A stretch of 64,000 nucleotides of DNA from Saprospiraceae bacterium (GCA_013001975.1 JABDKX010000216.1:1-64000), one strand, 5' to 3'. Counted from the first letter of the stretch, positions 35,774 to 45,622 are shown. Program-made: numbers and translations. The notes: a model not told the origin generated them from the letters alone.

Positions 35774-36637
35774 GTGAAGTCTGTTATCAGACCGCTGTTG
35801 AATTTTTACATTTATAGCAGTATTCATATATCAATATCTGCTGCCCTATTTACTTTTGAGAGCTACTTGATATTCAAATTACCTATTAATTGGGTGTTTA
35901 TCAGTTTTGTTTTTTTTGCAACAATTTTAACATATTCAACGCACAGAATTGTTGGCATCAAAAAAATTAAGGAAGAGTTTATTCATGGAAGATTTAAGGT
36001 TATTAAAACTTACCTTCATCATATTATCATATATGCTGTCATTGCGTTCTGCGCATTAATATGGCTTTTTACACAGCTTAATTTTGCTACTCAAAAGCTA
36101 TTAATTATTCCAATAATAATCTCTTTTTTATATACGGTTCCGACTTTCAAAAAAGGAAAGAGACTTCGAGATTTTAATTACATCAAAATATTGCTAATAG
36201 CTGCTTCGTGGGCAGCAATTGCAGTTATAGATATTTATAGAACGGTTGATGTAAGTTTGATTTTTATATTTTGGGTTTTGGCTTTTGAGAAATTTTCATA
36301 CATTTTAGCCATAACACTGCCATTTGATATTAGAGATTTAGAAATTGAAAAAGCAAATCAAGTTAAAACTATTCCTGCTTTGATCGGGCAGAAAAAAACT
36401 TTGTATATAGTATATTCACTGTTGATTATCTGCTTTATTTCTATGACGTTTATCCTACAAAATATTTATGGTTTTAACTTCCAATCTTTGTTGCTAATAT
36501 TTTTTGCTTATAGCTTAAGTATTTTTGCAGTCAAGTTATCTGAAGGAAAAACTTCTGATGATTATTATTCAGGAATTTTGGATGGCGTAATCGCTATCAG
36601 AGCGTTAACGATTGCCTTTGCTTTTTATTTGGTTTAA
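35774..36637 (+). CDS. UbiA-like integral membrane protein with a single Asp motif
   Basis: The product has 287 residues with about 8-9 membrane helices. The second UbiA-type motif is present as TLPFDIRDLEIEKANQVKTI (181-200, Asp185 and Asp188). The first motif, normally NDxxD in the loop after helix 2, is not found; that loop reads YSTHRIVGIKKIKEE. Prenyl-diphosphate transfer by the standard mechanism is therefore doubtful. The start is GTG at 35774, 3 bases after the M42 peptidase stop. Its stop overlaps the convergent trmD stop by 4 bases. The substrate is unknown. Confidence 0.7.
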   Translation: MKSVIRPLLNFYIYSSIHISISAALFTFESYLIFKLPINWVFISFVFFATILTYSTHRIVGIKKIKEEFIHGRFKVIKTYLHHIIIYAVIAFCALIWLFTQLNFATQKLLIIPIIISFLYTVPTFKKGKRLRDFNYIKILLIAASWAAIAVIDIYRTVDVSLIFIFWVLAFEKFSYILAITLPFDIRDLEIEKANQVKTIPALIGQKKTLYIVYSLLIICFISMTFILQNIYGFNFQSLLLIFFAYSLSIFAVKLSEGKTSDDYYSGILDGVIAIRALTIAFAFYLV

Positions 36638-37311
36638 TCCTCTAACAAATCAGGTCTTATTTTTTTAGTCTTCTTTAGAGATTGATCGTAACGCCAATCT
36701 TCTATCTTTTTATCATCACCGGACAATAAAATATCAGGAACTTTCATACCTTCAAAATCAGAAGGTCGCGTATAGACAGGGGGCGCTAAAAGGTTATCTT
36801 GATGGCTGTCAGTGAGCGCGGAAGTGGCATCATTTAAAACACCTGGAATAAGTCTAGAAACAGCATCAACTAAAACAGCAGCTGGCAATTCACCGCCTGA
36901 TAATACATAGTCACCGATTGATAATTCTAGCGTAACATGCTTTTCTCTGATACGTTCATCAATTCCTTTATAATGGCCAAGGATTATCAATACGCGATTT
37001 AATAATGAAAGTCTATTAGCAGTAGATTGCTTGAAGGATTCTCCATCGGGTGTCATAAATATGATTTCATCATATTTATTTTTTGACTTTAAGTCTTGTA
37101 TACAATTATGAAGAGGAACAGGCATAATTACTAAACCTGCTCCTCCACCATATTGATAATCGTCAATTTGATTATGCGGTCCAATACCAAAATCCCTGAG
37201 CGAAATAATATTTATTTCAATAAGATTCCTATCAATGGCTCGCCTTAATATAGAATGTTCAAATGGACTTTTCAGTAAATCCGGAACAGCCGATATAATA
37301 TCAAAAATCAA
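36634..37311 (-). CDS. trmD: tRNA (guanine-N1)-methyltransferase TrmD
   Basis: The product has 225 residues. It methylates G37 of tRNAs with G36, preventing frameshifts. The SPOUT knot motifs are clear: YGGGAGLVIMP, the GHYKGIDERI active-site loop, and DYVLSGGELPA followed by RLIPGVL. The C-terminal domain has the DSHQDNLLAPPVYTRP segment that contacts tRNA. It is the last gene of a minus-strand unit with the FKBP isomerase 1 base upstream and the M20 peptidase before that. Confidence 0.95.
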   Translation of the reverse strand: MIFDIISAVPDLLKSPFEHSILRRAIDRNLIEINIISLRDFGIGPHNQIDDYQYGGGAGLVIMPVPLHNCIQDLKSKNKYDEIIFMTPDGESFKQSTANRLSLLNRVLIILGHYKGIDERIREKHVTLELSIGDYVLSGGELPAAVLVDAVSRLIPGVLNDATSALTDSHQDNLLAPPVYTRPSDFEGMKVPDILLSGDDKKIEDWRYDQSLKKTKKIRPDLLED

Positions 37312-37312
37312 A

Positions 37313-37957
37313 CTATTTTATATCTAGTAATGTAACTTCGAATACCAATGCTGAATAAGGCTTAATATCTTGACCAGCACCTCTTTCACCATATGCTAAA
37401 TCGTAAGGAATAAAGAATCTGAACTTTGAACCAACAGTCATCAACTGAACACCTTCTTGCCAACCTTTAATAACATTTCCTAGAGGAAATGAAATCGGCT
37501 CTCCTCTATCTACAGATGAATCAAATACTTTTCCATCAATTGTTGTTCCGTGATAATGAACATTCACTTCATTTAATAATGTCGGATGTTCTGTTCCCAT
37601 TCCTTCTTCAAGAACCAAGTACTGCAATCCAGTAGTCGTTGTTTTTACACCTGGCTTATTTTTATTTTCTGCTAAAAATGCTTCTCCAGCATCTTTATTC
37701 TCAGCATGTAAAGAAGCTTGAGCGTTAGATAAGAAATTCTGAACATTTTTGTTTGCATCTTCCAAGTTGATCTTCATGTTACCTGTTTTAAAGACATCAT
37801 TTAAGGCGTCATTAAAAGATTCTAAATTAAGATCTTTGAATCCTTGAGATTTCAAGTTTTTAGCAATCACAACTCCAATACTGTAACTGGTTGTATCCAT
37901 CTGCGCGTTTATTTGTGTTTGAGTAAAAATTAATAATAAAATGACAATTCGAATCAT
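37313..37957 (-). CDS. Exported FKBP-type peptidyl-prolyl isomerase
   Basis: The product has 214 residues. A signal peptide ends near residue 18 (TQINAQ). Residues ~20-105 form the helical FKBP_N dimerisation domain (SYSIGVVIAKNLKSQGF). Residues ~120-214 are the FKBP domain with VNVHYHGTTIDGKVFDSSVD, GWQEGVQLMTVGSKF and the FIPYDLAYGERGAG loop. It catalyses proline isomerisation and acts as a chaperone in the periplasm, like FkpA and Mip. Its start overlaps the M20 peptidase stop by 4 bases. Confidence 0.92.
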   Translation of the reverse strand: MIRIVILLLIFTQTQINAQMDTTSYSIGVVIAKNLKSQGFKDLNLESFNDALNDVFKTGNMKINLEDANKNVQNFLSNAQASLHAENKDAGEAFLAENKNKPGVKTTTTGLQYLVLEEGMGTEHPTLLNEVNVHYHGTTIDGKVFDSSVDRGEPISFPLGNVIKGWQEGVQLMTVGSKFRFFIPYDLAYGERGAGQDIKPYSALVFEVTLLDIK

Positions 37958-39351
37958 TTTTCTTTTGATTTTAATTCTGAATAATATTTATAATAAAGAG
38001 GTATAGTTTCTATCCCCTTGTAATAATTGAATAAGCCATAATGCTCGTTTGGAGAATGAATATCATCTGAATTTAATCCAAATCCCATAAGGACAGATTT
38101 TATTCCAAATACATCTTCAAACATGGCTACGATAGGTATGCTTCCGCCACCTCTAACAGGAATAGGCGCTTTACCAAAAGCTTTTTTCATTGCCATGTGT
38201 GCAGCTTTATACTCTACAGTGTCTGTAGGGGTTACTGCTGGCGTACCTCCGTGATGAGGTGTCACTTTAACTTTCACACTTTTAGGTGCTATTTTCTCGA
38301 AGTGAGATTTAAATAACTTAGTGATTTTTTCATGATTTTGATTTGGCACTAAGCGCATACTTATTTTAGCATACGCTTTTGACGGTAATACTGTTTTAGC
38401 ACCTTCACCAATATATCCTCCCCAAATTCCATTGACATCAAGCGTTGGTCTTGTTGATGCTCTTTCTATGGTTGAATATCCTTTTTCGCCATCCACATCT
38501 TTGATGCCTAAGCCACTTTTGTAATTCTTTAGATTAAAAGGTGCTTTGTTTATTAATTTTCTTTCAGTATCAGAAAGCTCTACAACATCTTTATAAAATT
38601 TAGGAATTGTAATATGACCATTTTCATCTTTTAGAGATGCGATCATCTCACACAAAATGTTAATTGGATTGGCAACTGCTCCTCCATAGACGCCGGAATG
38701 CAAATCTTTATTAGGACCAGTCACTTCGACTTCGATGTAGCTCAGACCCCTGAGTCCAACAGTAACACTTGGAATATCATTGGCAATTATTGAAGTATCA
38801 GAAATGAGTACAACATCGGCAGCTAATAATTTTTTATTTTTTTTACAAAAAGCTTCTAAATGCTCCGATCCAACTTCTTCCTCCCCTTCTATCATAAATT
38901 TGACATTACATGGAACACCGCCATTTTCCATCATAGCCTCGAATGCTTTTAAATGCATGTAGACTTGTCCCTTATCATCACATGCGCCTCTTGCAAAAAT
39001 GGCACCCTTAGGATGTATTTTCGTTTTTTTAATCACAGGTTCAAAAGGTCCGCTATCCCATAGTTCAATAGGATCAGCAGGCTGAACATCATAATGTCCA
39101 TAGACAAGAATGGTTGGTAAATGCTTATCAATTATCTTTTCTCCATAAACAATTGGATGACCTTTGGTTGGATAAATTTTCACTTTTTGAAGTCCAACTT
39201 TTTTCATTTGTTTCTCCAAAAAAGCGGCCGCTTTTTTAACATCTTTCGCAAATGAGGGATCTGCGCTTACTGAAGGGATTTTCAGAAATGAGAGTAACTC
39301 ATCAAGAAACCTGTCTTTGTTCTGTTTGATATACTTATTTATCGTTGACAT
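37954..39351 (-). CDS. M20 family dipeptidase
   Basis: The product has about 465 residues from the ATG at 39351; a GTG at 39372 in frame would add seven residues and is less likely. It is a zinc peptidase of the M20 (carnosinase-like) type. Metal-site motifs are YGHYDVQPAD (His), RGACDDKGQ (bridging Asp), EGEEEVGSEH (catalytic Glu and metal Glu), SDTS, and the C-terminal IHSPNEHYGL (His). The dimerisation domain is inserted at about 195-350. No signal peptide is seen. It starts the M20-FKBP-trmD unit. Confidence 0.9.
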   Translation of the reverse strand: MSTINKYIKQNKDRFLDELLSFLKIPSVSADPSFAKDVKKAAAFLEKQMKKVGLQKVKIYPTKGHPIVYGEKIIDKHLPTILVYGHYDVQPADPIELWDSGPFEPVIKKTKIHPKGAIFARGACDDKGQVYMHLKAFEAMMENGGVPCNVKFMIEGEEEVGSEHLEAFCKKNKKLLAADVVLISDTSIIANDIPSVTVGLRGLSYIEVEVTGPNKDLHSGVYGGAVANPINILCEMIASLKDENGHITIPKFYKDVVELSDTERKLINKAPFNLKNYKSGLGIKDVDGEKGYSTIERASTRPTLDVNGIWGGYIGEGAKTVLPSKAYAKISMRLVPNQNHEKITKLFKSHFEKIAPKSVKVKVTPHHGGTPAVTPTDTVEYKAAHMAMKKAFGKAPIPVRGGGSIPIVAMFEDVFGIKSVLMGFGLNSDDIHSPNEHYGLFNYYKGIETIPLYYKYYSELKSKEK

Positions 39352-39507
39352 GGCATTTTTATAATAAGTCACAAATGTACTTCGATATAAGTTATCACGT
39401 GGGATTTTAAGAAAAATTTATTTCCTACGACAGCTAGTTTAATTCTTGATTCCTCAATTGAGAAATTATCTTATTTTTACTTAAACCAAGAACAATAATC
39501 AAAATTA

Positions 39508-40605
39508 ATGCAGTATTTATTTGTCATTAGTGGTGTATTTTCAGCTTTATTTAGCCTCTTACTTATTTCAAAGAAGAAAAAAGGTATTCAGCATTGGTTT
39601 TTAGGGATTATGTTTTTATTAATCACCGTTAATTGCTTCTATGTTTTTAATTTATATAGCCAAGAACAATTTTACTATGTAGCCTTTTTTTCTGAGTTGA
39701 ATTATGCAATTCCATTACTGTACGGAACCTTACTCTGGTTTTATTCTAAAGCTGTCACCTTAGAAGATTTTAGATTTTCTAAAAAAGATTATTTACATTT
39801 TATTCCATTTGTAATTTTCTTTCTTATTCTTATAAGCCCATTAATTACTAATATCAATTTAATCAAATCTGATCACATAGGCTTTCCGCTTATAAAATTA
39901 GTTATAACGCCATGCTATCTTTTTGCTGTTTTGGTTCTTTTAAGTAAGTATCGGATGAGATTAAAAGATAAGTTTTCATTTGATCACAAGATCAAACTGC
40001 TCTGGTTGAACTGGATAACTGTGGGTGCTGTTGTTTTATGGTTATTGGCAACCGTTGGATATCTCTACAATCACTTTAACATTAATCACAAAACACTTTT
40101 ATCAGATTACTATGTACTTTCTTTTTTGGCGTTATATTTATTTATTCTAGCGTTTGTTGCTTTTAAGTACACGGATATTTTTCATAAAAAAAGAGAAGAA
40201 GAAACGCCAACTAAATTTCCAGATAAAGATGAAGAAATAGAGTTAGAAAACAAGACCATTTTTAAAAATGAAGATCTTGATAATTTATTGGATGTGATGA
40301 ATTCTAAAAAACCATATCTAGATCCTTTATTAAGTATAAATAAGTTATCTGAAGCAACTCATCTCCCTCAATATAAAATTTCTAAAATTTTAAATACTTC
40401 ACTCAATCAAAACTTTTATGACTTTATAAATACTTACAGAGTCAATGAAGTTAAAAAGAGATTGGAAGAAGGAGAAGCTGACAATTATAGTATTTTAGGC
40501 ATTGCTTCTGATTGTGGATTTAATTCCAAAGCTTCCTTTAATCGCGTTTTCAAAAAAATTACGGGTATTACTCCTACAGAATATTTAAAAAGTTTGAGTA
40601 ATTAG
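39508..40605 (+). CDS. Membrane-bound AraC-family transcriptional regulator
   Basis: The product has 365 residues. The N-terminal ~225 residues hold about seven hydrophobic helices; a charged linker (residues ~228-255) follows. The C-terminal ~100 residues are an AraC-type DNA-binding domain with two helix-turn-helix units: SINKLSEATHLPQYKISKIL and SILGIASDCGFNSKASFNRV, ending FKKITGITPTEYL. This membrane-regulator layout is common in Bacteroidota. The signal and targets are unknown. It is a single-gene unit on the plus strand. Confidence 0.9.
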   Translation: MQYLFVISGVFSALFSLLLISKKKKGIQHWFLGIMFLLITVNCFYVFNLYSQEQFYYVAFFSELNYAIPLLYGTLLWFYSKAVTLEDFRFSKKDYLHFIPFVIFFLILISPLITNINLIKSDHIGFPLIKLVITPCYLFAVLVLLSKYRMRLKDKFSFDHKIKLLWLNWITVGAVVLWLLATVGYLYNHFNINHKTLLSDYYVLSFLALYLFILAFVAFKYTDIFHKKREEETPTKFPDKDEEIELENKTIFKNEDLDNLLDVMNSKKPYLDPLLSINKLSEATHLPQYKISKILNTSLNQNFYDFINTYRVNEVKKRLEEGEADNYSILGIASDCGFNSKASFNRVFKKITGITPTEYLKSLSN

Positions 40606-40677
40606 TATTCACTGGTAAAGAATGTTTTGATGATTTTCTTTTTTTAATCCTTACTTATAAATCTAACCACAAATATC

Positions 40678-41490
40678 TTATCCTAGTTTATAAAGGTAAT
40701 ATTGTTCCAACTTGATTTTAAGTTCGTCATTAGTAATGTTATAAAACAATTTCCCATTACTCGTATAAGAAATATGACCCGTTTCTTCAGAGATCACAAT
40801 GGTTAAGTTTTCAGTACCTTCTGAAACGCCAAGTGCAGCGCGATGTCTCAAACCAGCTTGCGTTGGAAAATTATCATTTGAAGAAACAGGTAAAATACAA
40901 CTGGCTGCCATTATTCGATCTCCTTGGATGATGACAGCCCCGTCATGCAAAGGTGTGTTCTTATTAAAAATGGTCTCCAAGATTTTAACATTCAACTTAC
41001 AGTCCAAAAACTGCCCAGTATTGATCAAGGCTGGCAAGTTAGTTTTAGTTAATACAATCAATGCCCCCGTTTTTTTACTGCTCAAGCTTTTTACTGCTTT
41101 TAAAATTATATCGAAAGCAGACTTGCTATTTGTAAAGTTTTCAATACCTAATTTTTTCAAATATTTATCAAAAAAACTAAATCTTCCTTTCATCGTATTG
41201 TTCCCAATCATCAGAAGAAATCTTCGGATTTCGGGCTGAAATATAACAAGGATTCCAATTAATCCAATACCGGCTATTGACCCTAGAATGAGGGACAGCA
41301 ATCGCATTTTTAATGTACTTACAACTGCAAGTAGTATTAAGAATAAAATGACGCCGATGAATATATTAACAGCTGCACTTCCTCGTATATATTTGTAAAC
41401 AAAGTATATAAGATAAGCTACGATTATTATATCAAGAACATCGAGTATTCTGATATCAAGATTGCCAATAGTAAAGAGAAATAACTGCAT
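40678..41490 (-). CDS. cdaA: Diadenylate cyclase CdaA (c-di-AMP synthase)
   Basis: The product has 270 residues. Three membrane helices (about 15-95) are followed by the DisA_N cyclase domain. The catalytic motifs are DGA (183-185, in LHDGAVIIQ) and RHR (215-217, in GLRHRAALG). It makes c-di-AMP from two ATP at the inner membrane, a signal tied to osmotic and cell-wall control. The start codon overlaps the stop of the upstream S9 peptidase by one base (TAATG), so translation is probably coupled. No CdaR-like YbbR gene is adjacent. Confidence 0.95.
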   Translation of the reverse strand: MQLFLFTIGNLDIRILDVLDIIIVAYLIYFVYKYIRGSAAVNIFIGVILFLILLAVVSTLKMRLLSLILGSIAGIGLIGILVIFQPEIRRFLLMIGNNTMKGRFSFFDKYLKKLGIENFTNSKSAFDIILKAVKSLSSKKTGALIVLTKTNLPALINTGQFLDCKLNVKILETIFNKNTPLHDGAVIIQGDRIMAASCILPVSSNDNFPTQAGLRHRAALGVSEGTENLTIVISEETGHISYTSNGKLFYNITNDELKIKLEQYYLYKLG

Positions 41491-43640
41491 TACCCTTGAA
41501 TATATTTAACTGGACTATCTGTGTTATAGAAAAAGAAAGACCATCTGTCGGCTTCTTCTTCTATTATTTTTGATGTTGGTTTTCCAGCACCATGACCTGC
41601 ATCAACTGCAATCCTTAGAATAACTGGCGCATCACCATCATGACATTCTTGGAGTTTTGCTCCAAACTTAAAAGAATGAGCTGGAACAACTCTATCATCA
41701 TGATCTGCAGTTGTTATCATTGTCGCTGGATACGATACACCTTTTTTCAAATTATGCAATGGGGAATAGCTGAGTAAATTATCAAAGTGTTCAGGGTCAT
41801 CACTTGAACCATACTCTGGCACCCAACCCCAACCTACGGTAAATTTGTGGTAGCGGAGCATATCCATAACACCAACAGCTGGAAAGGCAGCTGCATATAA
41901 ATCCGGTCTTTGCGTCATACATGCACCGACTAGTAAGCCTCCATTAGATCCGCCTGCAATCGCCAATTTTTCTTTTGATGTATACTTATTATCTATAAGA
42001 TATTCTGCCGCTGCAATAAAGTCATCAAATACATTTTGCTTATTATGAAGCATACCAGCTTTATGCCACTCTTCGCCATATTCTCCCCCACCTCTCAAAT
42101 TAGGTAATGCAAAGATGCCCCCATTTTCTAACAATACCATTCTTGATGCACTAAACCAAGGAGATAAATTAACATTAAATCCACCATAAGCATACAGGTA
42201 TGTTGGATTATTCCCATCTAATTCCAATCCCTTTTTATGTACGATAAACATAGGTACTTTTGTGCCATCTTTACTTTCATAGAATATTTGTTTCTCCACA
42301 TAATCTTGAGGATCAAATTGTAATTCTGATTCAAAGAATTCAGATGATTCACCCGTATTCAAATCAAATTTATAAATTGAATTGGGTATTGTAAATGAAG
42401 AAAAAGAGTAGAAGAAATGGTCATCATCTTTCTTACCACCAAATCCTCCAGCACTTCCTAAGCCAGGTAATTCAATTTCTGTTTTATTGCTACCATCGTA
42501 ATCAAAACTATAAATTCTTGTCGTCACATCTTTTAAATAATTTGCCCAAAGCTTACCACCTCCTGTAGAGACACTTTGAAGAAGGTAATCTGATTGAGGT
42601 ATAATATCCTTTTGTCCACCTTTATTGGGATAATCAAGATCGACCTCAACTAATTTATAATTTGGTGCATCAATATCTGTGATCACAAGCATTTTATTTC
42701 CAACGTTGTCTACAACTCTGCTTTTATTTTTAAAGCCAGAATACAAGTTGACAAATTCAGAATTAGGTTTGGTTAAATCTTTATAGTATGTTTCAAAACC
42801 GTCAGTTCCAGTTGAAACATATAGCACTAAGAATTTTTTATCCTCTGTGATATCTGTAAAATTATATAATTTAGGATTGTTAGGGTTTTCGTATACTACT
42901 TTATCTTTTGCTTGATCATCACCTAATTTGTGATAATAAACAGTATGGTATTCGTTTGCATCCGAAAGCCCTGACCCACCTTTTGGTTCAGGGTAACGAC
43001 TATAATAGAATCCGTCATTATGCCAATTAGCACCAGAAAATTTTACCCATTTTAGAACATCTGGCAATTTCTTTTTAGTAGCAATTTCCATCACATGAAT
43101 TTCTTGCCAATCACTGCCAGCATCTTGTCTAGAATATGCTACATATTTATCATCTTTAGAAAAACCAATCAAACCAATTGATGCTGTTCCTTCAGCAGAA
43201 AGTTCGTTAGGATCAATAAAGACTTCAGGAGCGCCATCAAGACCCTTTTGATAATAAATAACTGCCTGATTTTGAAGTCCATCATTCTTATAGAAAAAAT
43301 AATATTCCCCAACTTTAAAAGGTGAACTTAATTTGACATAATTAAAGAGTTCAGCATACCTTTCTTTAATTTTTTCACGATAAGGAATTTTATCTAAGTA
43401 AGCTTGAGTTACTTTATTTTGTTCAGTTACCCAAGATTTGACATCTTCAGCAGTATCGGCCTCCAACCATCTGTAAGGATCTTCAACTTTAGTACCATGA
43501 TAGTCATCTACTATAGTTGTATCTTTTTTAGTTTCAGGGTATTCCAAATCAATAATCTGTTTTTTAGTAATTTTTGAATCATTGTTACAAGCAATAATTG
43601 TCATAATTACCAATGCGCATAAAAAAATATTTCTCATCAA
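41490..43640 (-). CDS. Prolyl oligopeptidase family serine peptidase (S9A), lipoprotein
   Basis: The product has 716 residues. An N-terminal lipobox (IMTIIAC, Cys18) indicates lipid anchoring. DYHGTKVEDPYRWLE is the usual S9A N-terminal signature, followed by a seven-bladed propeller (about 80-430). The alpha/beta-hydrolase domain contains IAGGSNGGLL (Ser near 564), TADHDDRVVP (Asp near 649) and DAGHGAG (His near 683), a complete triad. It cleaves after proline in short peptides. It is directly upstream of and coupled to cdaA. Confidence 0.93.
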   Translation of the reverse strand: MMRNIFLCALVIMTIIACNNDSKITKKQIIDLEYPETKKDTTIVDDYHGTKVEDPYRWLEADTAEDVKSWVTEQNKVTQAYLDKIPYREKIKERYAELFNYVKLSSPFKVGEYYFFYKNDGLQNQAVIYYQKGLDGAPEVFIDPNELSAEGTASIGLIGFSKDDKYVAYSRQDAGSDWQEIHVMEIATKKKLPDVLKWVKFSGANWHNDGFYYSRYPEPKGGSGLSDANEYHTVYYHKLGDDQAKDKVVYENPNNPKLYNFTDITEDKKFLVLYVSTGTDGFETYYKDLTKPNSEFVNLYSGFKNKSRVVDNVGNKMLVITDIDAPNYKLVEVDLDYPNKGGQKDIIPQSDYLLQSVSTGGGKLWANYLKDVTTRIYSFDYDGSNKTEIELPGLGSAGGFGGKKDDDHFFYSFSSFTIPNSIYKFDLNTGESSEFFESELQFDPQDYVEKQIFYESKDGTKVPMFIVHKKGLELDGNNPTYLYAYGGFNVNLSPWFSASRMVLLENGGIFALPNLRGGGEYGEEWHKAGMLHNKQNVFDDFIAAAEYLIDNKYTSKEKLAIAGGSNGGLLVGACMTQRPDLYAAAFPAVGVMDMLRYHKFTVGWGWVPEYGSSDDPEHFDNLLSYSPLHNLKKGVSYPATMITTADHDDRVVPAHSFKFGAKLQECHDGDAPVILRIAVDAGHGAGKPTSKIIEEEADRWSFFFYNTDSPVKYIQG

Positions 43641-43712
43641 ATTAAGTTATAAAGTAAAAATATTCGTTTTATTATATAATAAACCTTTTGTTGGACTTAA
43701 ATTTGTATTTTT

Positions 43713-44378
43713 TTGATAAATAGCGTTATTAAAATTTATAAGGACTTGAATTTTAAATATAAAATAAAGAATGGATTAACAGTAACTGTGGTCTTATTGT
43801 GTTTTAACATAATGAGTGGGCAGTCAAAAATACCATGGTACGACGTGTACAACTCTTCCTTATCAAAAAATTCATTTGAATCGAAAGACGGAGATTGCCA
43901 AATTTTAAAGGATGGCTTTGACGAATCATTGAAAACCGATATTAAACAATTTAAATCATTGCCATTATTTATGCATACTCTACCTGAGTACAAACAATGG
44001 ATGGATAATAAATATTTAGTAGAATGTTCATCTTATATCTATCAAGCTGATAAAGTGAATTTTCTCATATTAGAATTAAAAATAAACTCCAAAAATGCCA
44101 GAGCCAGCTATGGGCGTTTGGAATTTAAAGCTCAAATGAAATGTTTTATGAGCAATGGAGAGTATATTTATTTAGAAAATTTGGAAAGAAGTAAAGGAAA
44201 GGTCGATAGGCAACATAATTTCACTACCTACAAGGGTGTTTTTGCAATTGACAATTACGAAGCGAAAACCTTAAAAAAACATAACCTTAATCGTATTGGT
44301 CTGATTTGGGAGGAAGGTTATCAAGAATATCAAATTCAAAACCATACTTTAATCAAACATCAACTAGGATGTTTATAA
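43713..44378 (+). CDS. Exported protein of unknown function
   Basis: The open product has 221 residues and begins with TTG. No ATG is available before the signal region. An alternative TTG at 43746 gives a better signal peptide: basic NFKYKIKNG, hydrophobic LTVTVVLLCFN, and a cut near MSGQ. The mature part has paired cysteines, mixed alpha/beta character and no motif I recognise (for example DGDCQILKDGFDESLK and RQHNFTTYKGVFAIDNYEAK). It is convergent with miaE, with a 9-base gap. It looks like a genuine gene by composition and length. Confidence 0.5.
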   Translation: MINSVIKIYKDLNFKYKIKNGLTVTVVLLCFNIMSGQSKIPWYDVYNSSLSKNSFESKDGDCQILKDGFDESLKTDIKQFKSLPLFMHTLPEYKQWMDNKYLVECSSYIYQADKVNFLILELKINSKNARASYGRLEFKAQMKCFMSNGEYIYLENLERSKGKVDRQHNFTTYKGVFAIDNYEAKTLKKHNLNRIGLIWEEGYQEYQIQNHTLIKHQLGCL

Positions 44379-44387
44379 GTTATGACT

Positions 44388-44969
44388 TTAATGCATTCTA
44401 TCCCCTCTCAATGACAAGTCTTGCATTATTTTAGCCTCATGATTTAAATATTCTTGCCATCTTGCTTTTGCAATATCTTCGCCAGCATAATGTTTAGCCA
44501 AATCTATAAATAATCTGTAATGTCCTGCTTCAGATACCATAAAACCATGATAGAATTCCTTGAGAGGCTCCTCGTTAATATAAAGAGACAATAATCGGAA
44601 CCGTTCACAACTTCTTGCTTCAATAAGCGCAAAAGTCAATAACCTTTCCAGCAAACTATTTTCTCTTGATCCACCTTTTTGTTGAAACTTTAATAACGCG
44701 TTTACATATTCATCCTTTCTTTGAAAACCCAATTTCAAATCTCTTTTCTCAAGTTCTCTTAATACCAATCTGAAGTGGCCCCATTCCTCAGTTACGATAG
44801 GCGCTAATTCTTTTACCAATCTTGCTTTATCAGGAAATCCTTGGATCAATGAAATACATGAGGTCGCAGCCTTTTGTTCACAATATGCATGATCCGTTAA
44901 TATATCTTCCAATCGCATTTCTGCTAAATTGACCCAACGTGGATCTGTTGGTAATTTTAAACCTAACAT
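44388..44969 (-). CDS. miaE: tRNA 2-methylthio-N6-isopentenyladenosine-37 hydroxylase
   Basis: The product has 193 residues. MiaE is a ferritin-like di-iron monooxygenase that hydroxylates the isopentenyl group of ms2i6A37 in tRNA. The helical iron-binding segments are visible: DHAYCEQKAATSCISLI, IVTEEWGHFRLVL (ExxH), ALIEARSCERFRLLS and MVSEAGHYRLFIDL (ExxH). The length and order fit the family. It is the last of four minus-strand genes (114-residue protein, desaturase, TPMT-like, miaE) with short gaps. Confidence 0.9.
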   Translation of the reverse strand: MLGLKLPTDPRWVNLAEMRLEDILTDHAYCEQKAATSCISLIQGFPDKARLVKELAPIVTEEWGHFRLVLRELEKRDLKLGFQRKDEYVNALLKFQQKGGSRENSLLERLLTFALIEARSCERFRLLSLYINEEPLKEFYHGFMVSEAGHYRLFIDLAKHYAGEDIAKARWQEYLNHEAKIMQDLSLRGDRMH

Positions 44970-45025
44970 TTTAAGAATTTTAGTTCAAAGGTAATTTGAT
45001 TATCAAAGCCAACAGTATAAACTGT

Positions 45026-45601
45026 TTAATATTTTTTATGTGCCGAAAACCACAGCTCATTTCCTACTCTTGGTTTTATAGAATTATAACATCTTTCAAA
45101 AGAAACATTTTTAAAATATTTAGAAAATAGTTCCTGGTAATAAGTACGTTCACCTCCAAAAGGAGGCCCCTCTTCGGTCAGTGGCATATCAAATAAAAGC
45201 CCTACAAACTTTCCGTTTTCTGATAATAATTCCTCAATATGATATAGGTACTTTTCCCTTGTCGAAGGATCAATAGCGCAAAAGAAGGTTTGTTCAATTA
45301 TGAGATCATATTGCCCTTGATGTAAAAAAAAATCTTCACAATGCATATTGGAATCTGGAAAATCTGGGCATCGATCTTTCAATCTTGCTAATGGGCTTTG
45401 TGCAATATCAACGACATGAACATTATTGAAACCTTTATTATAAAAATATTCAGCTTCATAGGCAAAACCAGCACCTGGAATTAAAATGTGAAGAGATTTA
45501 TCAAGCAACTGATCAATATATGCTTCAATAGGACTAGAAACGTGTCCAATATCCCAACCCGTTAATTGGTTATTATATCGATCCTCCCAATATTTTTTCA
45601 T
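45026..45601 (-). CDS. SAM-dependent methyltransferase, thiopurine methyltransferase-like
   Basis: The product has 191 residues. It follows the TPMT family pattern: N-terminal YWEDRYNNQLTGWDIGHVS, the SAM loop ILIPGAGFAYEAEYF, the acidic VHVVDIAQSP at the end of strand 2, and EQTFFCAIDPSTR. Bacterial members methylate sulfur, selenium or tellurium compounds and other small thiols; the substrate here is not evident. It lies 21 bases downstream of the desaturase gene. Confidence 0.82.
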   Translation of the reverse strand: MKKYWEDRYNNQLTGWDIGHVSSPIEAYIDQLLDKSLHILIPGAGFAYEAEYFYNKGFNNVHVVDIAQSPLARLKDRCPDFPDSNMHCEDFFLHQGQYDLIIEQTFFCAIDPSTREKYLYHIEELLSENGKFVGLLFDMPLTEEGPPFGGERTYYQELFSKYFKNVSFERCYNSIKPRVGNELWFSAHKKY

Positions 45602-45622
45602 TAAATGTGCTGCTGAGTGTGA

